Part shown: positions 10,601 to 22,600 of the stretch, one piece after another
Numbering within the stretch: the first letter of the stretch is position 1
Layout: each line of letters starts with the position of its first letter
Assembly: GCA_019649035.1 (NCBI GenBank)
Contig: BMAT01006365.1
Coordinates: 22,882 to 46,688 of the forward strand
DNA length: 23,807 nt
Direction of reading: 5' to 3'
Source: Elysia marginata
Taxonomy: Eukaryota > Mollusca > Gastropoda > Plakobranchidae
Translations under genes and position numbers: made by a program
The notes under the pieces: generated by a model
The model's database searches: none
Seen by the model: the letters and a program-made list of their open reading frames with translations, nothing else
What the model was told of the DNA's origin: nothing

Positions 10601-13600
10601 ATGTAATGTAAAAAATTTTTGGTAGAAAGCAAACATTCTCAAGCAAAGACTTTAATTCAATTTTCTCTATTTGGTTAAAAAAAAATGAATTAGGCAATAT
10701 TGGCAGCACCATGACAATCTTTGAAATATATCAAGGGCTATCTTTCAATCAACCAGATGTAACCTCAGAGACCTTGCCACCAAAGAAAAAAGGAAGGAAA
10801 AGAAAACGCAGCTCAGAGGGTACAAAGAGAGGAGGGTCTGCAAAGAAAGAGAAAAACCAGTATAAACCTTCCACAGCTCAGGAGTCGTCATCTGAACACG
10901 TTGAGGTTGAAAATCTCCAACTTTATATTGGAGACTTTGTAGACGAAGTTGAAGAACTTCTCGCTCATATTCCACCTGCGTCTAAGAAAAGGTGTCTCCG
11001 CTCTTCTTCCACTGAAGACAAGGACTCTGCAGCTGCTGCTATTGCTTCAGTGTCTCCATCGTCTAACTTAGCAGGACCATCTGTCCCCAGCAAACCCTCA
11101 TCTGCCTCTAAGAAGAGTCAGCAAATAACACCTAGTGGTACAAGTATAGTGAAGAAAGAGGAGAAGACTAGTGGGGGCAAGTCAGCACCAGCTAAGAAAA
11201 AGTCAGCAGGGAAGCCTCCCAAAAACGACAGTTCCAACTCTTCTAAGGGGAAATATAGAAGCAGAAAAACGGGCTCCTGTGCCAGTCACACGTAAGTAGC
11301 GTCAAATTTTTTAAAACATATTTCCAATTGGCACATTTCCACAACTATTGTGAACTTAATATGAAATAAATATTAAGAAATCTGACAATAGAAAGTTTGA
11401 TTATCAACATTATCCTGCTATTATATTGCAGTAGTAGTTAATGACCTGTTCTAGTTGCCAAACTTAACAAAACACCTACAGAAAGACAAATGTCTGAGAC
11501 TAGAGGGACACGTGAAGTACTGAATGCCAGAGGAATCTTTTTTTTTCATTTCTTATTTTTCCTGCAGTGCATTTCCTATCAACTGTATTGTTTGACCTGA
11601 AATATCAGTTAAGGTTAAAGTTAGTTTTGAGTATGCAGTATGGTTTACTTCATGTTTTAAATTTGAATGTTATTAATGTTAGTATAATAGTTCTAAACAA
11701 CCGCTCAGGTGAGGTGCGAGAAATACTCTCCCCTCATTCCGAATCCACAATATGAAATAGGTCAACTTCTGTGGCTGCGGAGTAAAAATGTGTGTCCATA
11801 ATGTCTATTATTGTGATTTTAGTAATGTTCTTTTTCTTATCTATCTAGATAGTGAGAGAGAATGAGGCACAGGCCAATTTCAATTCAGTAATACGTGGGG
11901 AAAAGGGTATTTTGTTGATAAAACAATTTGCCTTTTGACAAAAGCATTCTTTGTTTACTGCCTCTGACCAATGTGACAGAGTGTACCTTTGAGTTTGTGT
12001 AGTGTTGAATGAAGTGGTAAAAGAACATCCTTGCATCTTTGTAAGTACTTGATAGGGTAAATCAACATGTACTTCAACCCTATGCCTGAGGGATATTGAC
12101 GCAATGCTTAATGTCAGCTCTCTTTATATGTTTTTCAATGAGATATAGTTTCCAGTGAAGGCACTATTACAGACATGATATTTTCAGCTGATACTGATTG
12201 GTGGTCTTGTTTTATGTTGAAACAGTTTATAAGAAATTGTTTGCGTAGTTGCAGGTTACACATCTTTATTTTTTTACTTATCTATAAATCTAAATTTTTC
12301 TCTTTTTCTGTCATCTACCTTTCTTTCATAGTGGGTGTCACTCATCCGTAACTGCAACTGGAGGCAGGGGCACTGTTCGTGTGACAGCAGCACCAGCTAT
12401 TGGGACTTCAAGTAGCAGGGGCCTGCACGGGACATCATCGGCCCATCCCTCATCAACATCTGTGGCTCAGCTCGGCAAAGGGCCAGGAGGTAACATCCCT
12501 GTGCTTGGTGGGGGTGTGGCAAGTACCACATCTGCAGCATCAGCGACAGCTGCCACTTACAACAGCAGCAGTAGCAATAGTAACCCTGTCCCACCAATGT
12601 CTTCTTCCGGCCACCAGCAAGACGCAGGAGGCGGAGGTTCTCGACCCAGAGATGGGGCCGGTGCCATGGCTCAGCCTGATGGTCAAGGTAAGTTAACATT
12701 CACAGGGATGCCAAATCTTCGGTTCTTGTAGGTTTTCCCATTTTTTTTTTCAACTGTTAGAACTTGACTGAATGTTTTTAACTACAACATGTATTCTTTA
12801 TAATGAAAACAAAAATAATTAATTTGTACAATATTAATTTTGTCTTTGACATTCATTTTATATGAGATAAAATATTTGCTTCTTTGTTTTTTCTCCCAAT
12901 ATCATTTGGCATATCTAAGTTTCAGAGGCAAATTTTTGGGCATTGGTGCATCTTACATTCCAATTAAAAACATTTTTAATTCTCTGCTTTGAAGCTTAGC
13001 AAGTTCTTTGAATAGATTTTCATTTCTTGATCCATAGGCAGGTTTAGAGAATTTTAAGAAACTTTTCTTCCAGCAAAAGGCAGTGAAGACAGAAAATAAA
13101 GGTAAATTCACTGAGCTCAATGTAAAACTCTTTGAAATTTTTGTGGACAATGTCACAGGTTTGTTTGGGGATTTCGGAAGCCTGGCATTCGTTATATATG
13201 AATCTCTAACCATTTTGAAAGTCATTGTATATTTTATTTTTCTAAATTGATTTTTTTCAGAATCAAGCTCAGGACTTCCTCTTGGGGCTGTGGGCGGAGC
13301 AGGTCCAGACAATGACAGTGATGAGTCTGACATGAACAGATTGCAAGGTGATTCAGAACAAATTTGTATGTTTATTTCTGCTGATATGAAAATCTATTGC
13401 TTTGTCAAGCAAATATAAATTACTAGATTATCACATATGGGAAAAAATACACTCAAAGCGTTTGCATTTTATCTCAATATCCCTTCATATTGCTTGAATC
13501 AGATTGGAAATCAAAGGAATGAAATGAGCAGGGAGGAATTTTTTTTTTATGGAAATTCCAATTTTTTTTCACCTCAACTAGTTTCAAGTTTTTCACCCAT

Positions 13601-16600
13601 CTAGTCAATAAAAAAGGGCACAATCAGAAATTTTCGGGAGAAGAGTGTAAACGAAAGCCCCCAAACGACATTACTTTTTTTTTTCATCTTATTAATTCGG
13701 TCGTGATATTGCTTTTACTGAAGGAAGAACCATCAATATTTTTGCATGAGTCTGGAAAAGCAGTTATATCAGAAATAGTCTCTTTTTTTCTTTTTCATTT
13801 GTGTAAAAAGGAGAAAGAGACAAACACTTTTAAAAAATTTAAAAACTATAATTTACTTGCTAAATTTAAATACTCAGAGTATTATTATGTCCCTTATGAA
13901 CCAGCCCTGTTGGAGGCCCGTGGACTTCCTTCTCACTTGTTTGGAGCACTTGGGCCAAGGATGCACCAGCTACTGCACCGCACCATGAGTGGTGGTACAT
14001 GTAAGGAAGGACAATTTATTTACATTTAATTATGCACAGTTTATTTTCAGGATTATTAAGCATTAAATACACAAATATGCTAGATATGAAAGAAAAAAAT
14101 TGAACCATGCAAGTTTTTGTGTGTAAATTAATGTAACTAATAAAGAAAAGAAAAGGCTTCTGAAATCCAGATGTTAAAAGCAGGGATGCCGATTTTTCGT
14201 ATAAATACGGAAATCCGTATTTTCCGTTTTGTTCCATACAGATCCGTAGTTCCGTTTTGCTCAGTACAAGTCCGTAGTTTCGATTCCGTAATTATTATCA
14301 GTTTTTCATCCAACATTTAAGCGAAATAGACGAAGTACGGAAAGCACGTTTGTTATTGAAAAATACCACATTCTTATTTCCGGTTTTGTGGTATTTATCG
14401 AATACTGAACATTAATAATCGGTATGGATATATTCTCATTGAAAATAATACAGAAACATCGTTGATATCGAAATTTAAGCAGCGAAGCGATATTAAGACC
14501 AATGCCAACCGTTCAGTGGATGAGTAATGTGTTGTTCTTTCTATCTTGCGGGAACTTCATTCGTCATTCCAGTCTCGCTTTAAGAACTTTACCGATATCC
14601 CTTCGTTGTCTTTAGCAATTCTCCTATAGATCTATATCAAGATCTAAACTGGATTAATTTGTAAACTGGATTCCATTTCCAGCTGAAAACCTATCTAAAT
14701 CCTATCTAGAATGACTAGATCTTGATCTCCACGCATTTTAATTTCTACTCTACTTGACGGTTACTACTAGATCTAGTACTGGTCTCTAGCTTTATCAAAT
14801 TTCAGACCAATGGCTATATCTATACATAGAGTCTATATCTAAACTTTCATCTGAAAATTAGACGCCAACAGTAGGCCTACTTGCTGAAATCAAGTAAATC
14901 ATACTAAATGTGGCTAAATTAGTCTTAGATTTATTTTAATCTGGACCCAAAATATGTTTTAACGTAGATCTAGACTAGCTATTGTAGCTAGATCTAGGGC
15001 CTATTTTGGCAATTTTAGACATGAATAGCAAGATTTAGATCCAGCTATCAGTATTACTGTACAGTATGATGGCCATGGCAAAGTTGAAAAGACTTGATGT
15101 GATTTGCTATCTATGTCAATAATCAAAAGTAAATGACCTAAACTGAGTAAAAGTCCTCCATGTAGGCTGCATCATGAGTTAAATGTAGTGGGTAGTGATA
15201 GGCCAAGGTGTAAGAGGATATTTTACAAAAGTTATGTTACTGCATTAAGGTCTAGGTATGAATCTTATAGTTACCTGCCCTAACTTGTATGGTAAGTTTA
15301 TAATTTTTCAAGTAAGAATTAACTATTTAAAGGTTATAACTAGCCTAGTTTAACACTTCCAGAAAATTGTATCTGTATAAAATTAAGACAAGTGGGCTTA
15401 TCTGGCTTCTATGCAAATTCTTACAAGTAGCATGCAAACCCCCTGCGCACTCCGATTGTTGCGTTACTGATGATGCCGGCAGTGGCGAAAAAGTTCAGTA
15501 TTTTTTGAGGCATGGAGTTGGCATCCCTGTAAAAGATAGAAGAAGAAAAAATCCTGAATTTGGTTGATCAATTGAATCTGGTGGTTACACAGACATATGC
15601 TTATTTCATGTAAGTTTTGTTCTGTACATTGAAACTGGTTTTTTTTTTCATCTTGTATTTCTAACTTTTTTTTTGTTTTTCTCTACAGTGACTAGAGTCC
15701 AACATTTGCTTCAAGGTTTGCAAGCTACAGGGGATGAAGCACAGCAACTTTCAGCAGTCATGGAGATGTGTCAGGTACACAAAGACTCTCAAGGCTGTTA
15801 AAGGCTTTCTGTAATCCTTAATAATTGACTATAAAGATTTTGTGGCCAGTGTGTCAATAATCAATAACCCATCAGCCAGGGTCCTGTGCGAGGTCACCGG
15901 CTCTGTGGCCTAGCGGTAAGACACTTGCTTAGAGATCGGGGGTGCGTGGTTAGATCCCAGGCCGAATCAAACCAAGGACTTTAAAATTGGTATTAGCAGC
16001 TGATCCGCCTCGTGTCTGGCATGGATTTAGTGTTAAGACTGATCGGCACAGTGTTGAGACTTGTCGGCATGGCGTCAGGATAATGTGACTGGGTGTGGTG
16101 TATGCAAGCGCTCCTTACATCATAGTGTGGCAGCACGGTTTCAATTGTCCCAAGCATTGTCTCTGGTATAACCTTGTAGTTGAAAAGAGACGTTGAAATT
16201 TAAACAACCAACAAACCAACTGTGCGAGGTCATGAGATGTTTTAGCATACATACCAGATTATGAACTTTCCCCCAAATGATTGCATTCCAATATCCTGGG
16301 TCCTTATGATAACAATTTTTATTTTGTTTATTCCCATTTTAAAGTTAAATAGTAACATAAACTTTCATAATGCAAGTGAATATCTTCTTTGTTAAAAAAA
16401 AAAGAAAAACAATTAAACTTATTGTTAAAGAAGTCTGGGTTTTGAAACCACATGAATTTGTTCTCCAATAGTGTTGCAGTGTTGTATAGTTATTGGTTTT
16501 GCAGAGAGTTTTTCTGTCTTTACATGATTTTAAATTCGAGCGAAGTGGATCTCATGCAAGAACATCTGGAAAGTTTACAGTTTAAAACATATTTATTTTT

Positions 16601-19600
16601 AGTTTGAAAAAGGCTGTCAATAAAAAGATAGTGGCTTGTTGCTGAGCATGAGAGTTTTTCAATGAATCTGCAGTTCTTTGACTAACACTGCTGAAATGGA
16701 TGTGCCAGATCTGCTGTGTTTTGAAAAGTTCATTAGCAATCATGCTCTTTCTAAATTTTTTTTGTGTGAAAATATCAGAAAATGTAGATTTTCTGATATT
16801 CATCAGAAAACATTTTTTTACTGCTTGGCAGCTACCACTCTTATTTGAGGCTTCAGTGAGAAATTTTGAAAGTTTTTGTTTAGTTTTTCTAAATAATCTG
16901 GAAGTTATGCTATTAATGGCAAAAATATTGTATTACATACATATTATTACATGGAGTCCACTTCACTATTACTATGAGCTAATTTATATATTATATGTTT
17001 TTAACCATTTTATTTACGGTGTGTGTCGTTAAAAATTGAATTGCTTGTGCTTTAACTAACCAGCTATGTCTTATAGGTGCCATAGTGTCTTAATACTGAT
17101 GCATGGCCATATCGATTTTTATCCCTATATACAGATTTTTTTTTATCTTGATCAAACTGATTTCCCTTATCAGTGAGTAGCAGGTCTGTCAAGGCAATTT
17201 TTCATATTTTTTTTGCAGATTTTAGTAATGGGCAATGAGGACAGCCTTGCTGGCTTTCCCATCAAACAAGTTGTGCCAGCTCTCATCCAGCTGCTGCAAA
17301 TGGACCACAACTTTGAGATGATGATCCATGCTAGCAGAGCTCTCACCTACATGATGGAAGCTCTACCAAGATCTTCTGCTGCTGTTGTAGAGGGCGTTGC
17401 TGTCTTCTTAGAAAAGGTAGTTGCTTTTTTATGACACTTTGCATTACGATAGACTATAGCAAGAAACAAAGTAAAGGACAAGACATTCATACTTTAAAAA
17501 AAAAGGAAAAAAAAGAAAAAACTGGTCTTAAAATTAAATGTATTTTATTATGTCTATGGTTAGATAATATTAAGTGGTGGAAGATATACATATATACTTA
17601 ATGTAATTAAGGAGAGGACATTGAAATTTTCTCAAGAATTAGAAAGAGCAGTAGCCACAGAGTAGGAAATCGACCGTAAATTCTTAAAGACCTTTATTTA
17701 ATTTCTGTGTTAAAAAACCCATGTCCCCCCTCAAAAAAAAGAGCAAATATGCTATTTTTCCTATTTTACACTTCTGGGTCCTAAGTAAATGTCACAAAAT
17801 TTATTTAAAAGAATATAATTGGTTAAGTAGGCATTGGCAAATATTTGTTTAACCACCAGCAGGATCAAATGAAATCAATGAAAAAGCAAGGGCCAATGTT
17901 TTATTACATCAGGGACTGGAGATTGAAAGAATATTGACAAATCAATAGGTTAACAAGTATATTTTGATGTCATGCAATGAATCTTCCCCCATATTTCATC
18001 ATTTTAGACAACTGTAAGAGATGTGTTTTGAGGTAAATGGAGGGAGTATTGATAGAATAATTCAGTACTGGACTTTAGTAAGAGGACTGTCTTAAATCCT
18101 TTTTTTTTATTACCTTAATATGATAGATCTATATTTTTAGGGCTTGAAAATTGCTAAAGTGTATTAACTGTATGTTTCATATCTATTACTTGATGATTTT
18201 TACATACTCCAAACAAAATCAAATTATCACATATTGTATTCCAAGTTGGAAATGTGCTTCCCTTTTTTTTTTGTAGCTTCAAGTTATCAATTGCATTGAT
18301 GTAGCTGAGCAATCCTTGTCGGCACTGGAGACCCTCTCCAAAAGACACGGCAAGGCCATTCTTCAAGCGGTGAGTTTGCTGAAAACGGCAAGATGTTAGT
18401 TTTTGAATAGAAACTTTTTGGGATTATATTAGGCTATTGGGCAGTTTTGTGTATGAAATAGATTGCATTGAAGAAGCATTTGTTTTTTAGGTGAAGAAGA
18501 TAATTTTCTGTGAAGGATTCAAATTAACTAAAAAGAAATGATTTTAAGTTTTGCGTGGTAAATACGCATGTTTTCTAAAGGGGGAGCACTGTCAATAGTT
18601 CATAGACTAGCCTTTTTGCATGTAATGTTCATATAAGTTCTTAAATGTGGTTACATTATGACACCCATGAGCCAATTTTAGTGGTTTCTTTAAATTTTTG
18701 TATTTTCCTTTGACAGGGTGGGATCTCAGCATGCTTGATGTTCTTGGACTTCTTTAGCATTGTTGCCCAGCGAAGAGCTTTGAATATCACTGCCAACTGT
18801 GTCCAGTCAATGTCGGCTGATCAGTTTCACTACATGAGAGATTCACTTTCTCTTCTCAGTGGTAGACTGAACCACTCAGTAAGTGCAATCTGCTTCTTGA
18901 GTCTTGTCCCTCACATTTGAAAAGCTATCGAAAAAATAATTCATAATTGTCAATTTCAACATTATGGAAGAAAGTTACCATTGTTCAAAAAATTAATTTA
19001 ATCTACATGTTTTGTAAAAAACAACAGAAATGCCCCTCCAGGCTGAAACTGGAATTTGGCCTCTGGTTCAAAGGAACATGTGGGTAGCCAATTAAAAATG
19101 TCAACCTTCAAGTCTTTTTTTTCCTGTCTATCTGTTATGTCAACTGTTATTGTTTCCTGTGTAAGAGGTTATGTCTAACCAAAGGTTTAGTTTATGTTAG
19201 TGCTCAACATAATTCTACATATGTAGAATTATGTGCAAACTTAGATTATATGCTCTTGATGTTGGGTTCTAAGTTCAGTCAATTTTTGTAGATTATTATG
19301 TACCTTTTTATTTACGCCAACAACAGGTTTGTTAAATGTCAATCAATAATTTAAAAAAAAGGGAAAATAAAAAAAGCTGTTAATGTCAGAATTAAACAAA
19401 CACTGCACATCACACTAATCTTACGAAACATTATTTTATACAATTTCACCAGGAGTTGGTTGACAGGTTGATCTAAATTCATTTAAGTGCACTATCTTAA
19501 ACTATTTTTACCATCAGAAATATCTGGACTAGAACAGAGTTATATTGCCTCTTAGTTCTAAAAGGTTCTGTATCATAGAAAAGAAACATATATATTCTTT

Positions 19601-22600
19601 TGCAAGGATAACCAAGACTATCCAATAATTTACTTGTTCAGGGACGTGAAATTTCAGGTTCTTTCATCCATTTATTGTTTATCACACAAAATGTGTCATG
19701 CCATTTTTCAATAGAATATGCAATGCAAAGCTCATTTTCAGCTGTTTTTATTTTTTCAAAATCATTTGGCATCCCTGCATGTTATCCAAGCAATCTATCT
19801 GTCAGTGATGTTTGTTGTAGTGTAAAAAATTGTTGAGAAATAACTTTATATATATTTTCTCATCACAGGATAGTAAATCAGTTGAAAGTGTTTGCCTGTG
19901 CTTTGCTCGCCTTGTGGATAACTTCCAGAATGACCAAAGACTTCTCAAAGAGATAGCAGTCCATGACTTGCTTACCAACATACAGCAATTGGTATGAATG
20001 CTATGAATATAAAAATCTTACATTTTTAGTAAAACATAAATAATGTTATGTAAGGCTATGCTGTTTATTCTATTTAGACAAAAAAAGTACTGTTTAAAAT
20101 TAGATTTATGTAATAAAATAAAATAAATCAATCAATCAAATTTCTGTCTTGCGCATGATATTCCAGCCCTTCCAAGAACTATTATGAAATTAATGGAACG
20201 ACCCCTGAGGATCATTGGGACAATATTTTACATCCTTAGATCTTCTTACAATCCTTTCAGGATTAAAAATATGCAATGCATGACTTTTGTGGCTTCCAAA
20301 TACTTACAATAATATATCTAAGTATTCAGCATTGTGTTGTTGCTGTTTTTCTTTGGTTTTTTTTTTAATTGAACAATACTGTTGGTACAGTCTTGACATT
20401 TCTGATAACTTTTTAAATTTCTCATTTCCTCAGCTTGTCATTAGCCCTCCAGTCATTAGCACCAGCATCTTCATTACAGTTGTGAGAATGTTGGTTGTTA
20501 TGTGCTCCAGCTGCCCAGACTTGGCTGTTATACTTCTGAAACAAAGTCAGTTTCTTGCAAGGCTATTATAATGCTAAATGTCATGGTTTATGCCTCTTGA
20601 TAAAATCATCATGTGTACAAAAGTTTAATTTGTCATTGTCGTCAGTGTGCTGGCAAAATGGCCTATTTCAGGGTTATGCCCTTTAACATGTGCCTGTCAT
20701 AAGTGTTTATAAAATTAGGGTCCTTGTTACGTAATAGCGTATTGCACTGACCATTTTTCTCATATGGGGAAAAAAATAGAAAAAGCAAATGTCAGCAGAT
20801 GAGAGATAGAGAATCAATTATTTCAAAACTATTAAAAGGCGAAATGCCATTTTGCTGAAGCAGTTACAAGTATATTGAATTTAGCAATACCTTATCCAAA
20901 ATGTTTTATTTTAAGTCTTACAAAAAGTGCAGTCACATAGGTCCTGATGCATTGAATAATTTATAGACAAAGACGTTTTTACATTTGCGATTGTCTGGTT
21001 TAAGAGAACTTCTTGTTAAAAGGTCATTGATGTAACATCCAAATAAAACCAAAATATAAAGTTTAGTGTGAAATGATCTAAAAATATTTATTTTTTTTGT
21101 CCACAGAAATAGCAGAAACACTCAGATACCTTTTAACAGGTTCTTCAGTCTGCAACGATGAGCCATTTGAGGTACAGCATTTAATATAGTAATTAGTTTT
21201 GTCTCTGTATTGTTCAAAAGAATGATTAAATCAGTATCAATTATGCTACATCAAATATCAAGTGAAATGCAAAAAAAAAAAATTGCGTATTAAATGCCAC
21301 AAAAAGTATAGAATTGCAAAATCCTTTGATTTCTCTGTTTTTCTAATTGTTTCAATTTTTATAAAATTTCTATTTTGGCAGCTTGTGCAAAGGACTCCCC
21401 AAGAACTGTATGAAATCGTGAGTTTGATTGGGTAAGTAGTCTCAGTTGCTGTAGAACTCCTTAACTAAATGCAACTACTTTCAGGGACTTGCCTGTGTAG
21501 GTTATTATATGGATACTCATTAAGTTGGAAATGGCTTGTGATTAGGTTTTGCAGCTCTTTCTCTTGCTCTCTGTTTAAATGGAGTTACCTTTCTTTTTTT
21601 TTTTTTTCAGTGACTTGCTTCCACGCCTGCCTTGTGATGGGATCTTTTCAGTGAACATGTTGTTGAGAAAGGGTGGCACAATAAGCCACGATGGGGCTTT
21701 CTGGCAGTGGCAGGATGACCGAGGCCTGTGGCATATTTACACTCCAATAGACAATAAAATTGTGGAGGTGAGCTGATATTTGTCTTTTAAAAAAAATTTT
21801 GCCTTTCTCATTTGTAATATAGATAAGATAACTTTTATATGTCCCATTGTTAGGTTAATTTGTTCGAACAGTATTAGAAAACAAAACATATTACGTATAT
21901 TACAAATGTTTACATGTTTCAAGAATTCAAGGACGCATCTATCTCCTGGGCCTAGTATAATCTTTCCTTGTATTCTCATTATCCTGAACTCTTTCAACCC
22001 GGAGACTAATTTGACATTTTGATGCAAGGTTAAGAGAATATGCTAAACAAGAGAATACCACTTTGTTTTTAACTTTATTAAAGAACTTCTAATGGTTTAT
22101 GTGCAGTGTTTCATATAAAATTAAACATAGTAGAGCTTTTGCATTTTTGTAGCTCTATATTTTTATATTAGATAAAAATTCAGAGGTTTTGGCTGGCCTC
22201 ACTGAGAGGCCGCTTGTAACAAATTTCATGTCCGTTGGCCTCAGTGTGAGGCTCTTCAAGCTTAAAGAGTTAAAAAGCTTTGTTCAATTTGAAAGCTAAA
22301 AATGAAAGTATAAATGTTTCCTGTAAAATATAGCTCCAAGCTTCAATATATCAGTAGTCCATGATTATAATTATTGCCTTTAAAGATGGTTATTATTTTG
22401 TGATTAATTTATAAGGTGTCTTCATGATGTTTTGGAAACATAATTATATATTTAGATTATTCTCAATAATTCTATCTTTATTCTTAAGACTTTGCATCAT
22501 TGTTTCTCTTTTTTACTATATCTAAATCTGTCATTCGAACATAACATTGAAATATAAAAATATGTTTTAAAAAAAAACCCTTTGAATATTTAGACTCACT

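Larger units (their letters stand above)
9679..10756 (+). other. Intron 3
   Basis: About 1.08 kb. It contains the 295-base inverted-repeat element (9789-10083) and a strong imperfect hairpin (10305-10349). Its 3' end is uncertain: AG at 10692-10693 and AG at 10755-10756 both keep the reading frame. Confidence 0.75.
14001..15688 (+). other. Intron 7, mostly one DNA transposon
   Basis: 1,688 bases, ending in TTTTTCTCTACAG. About 80% of it is the CAGGGATGCC-ended element at 14181-15529, so without the insertion the intron would be roughly 330 bases, closer to the others. Confidence 0.85.
15775..17218 (+). other. Intron 8, holding a SINE
   Basis: 1,444 bases. Besides the SINE at 15897-16219 it has a perfect 13-base-stem hairpin at 16771-16800. 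It ends in ATTTTTTTTGCAG. Open frames on both strands between about 16582 and 17032 are intronic and show no domain. Confidence 0.85.
18879..19868 (+). other. Intron 11
   Basis: 990 bases from GTAAGT to TTTTCTCATCACAG. It holds the perfect 28-base palindrome (19207-19234) and a 139-base CAGGGA-ended repeat (19639-19777). Confidence 0.85.

Noticed and set aside
12397-12699. Two long ORFs overlapping exon 5 in other frames
   Set aside because: They are shadows of the GC-richer, low-complexity coding exon; phase continuity and family match support only the frame used.
13703-13904. ORF extending upstream of exon 7
   Set aside because: The upstream part is Lys/Phe-rich intron sequence with no family match; the conserved protein begins right after the AG at 13904.
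15897-15970. tRNA gene on the plus strand
   Set aside because: It is the head of a SINE with perfect 13-base duplications; the B box is altered and no cloverleaf forms.
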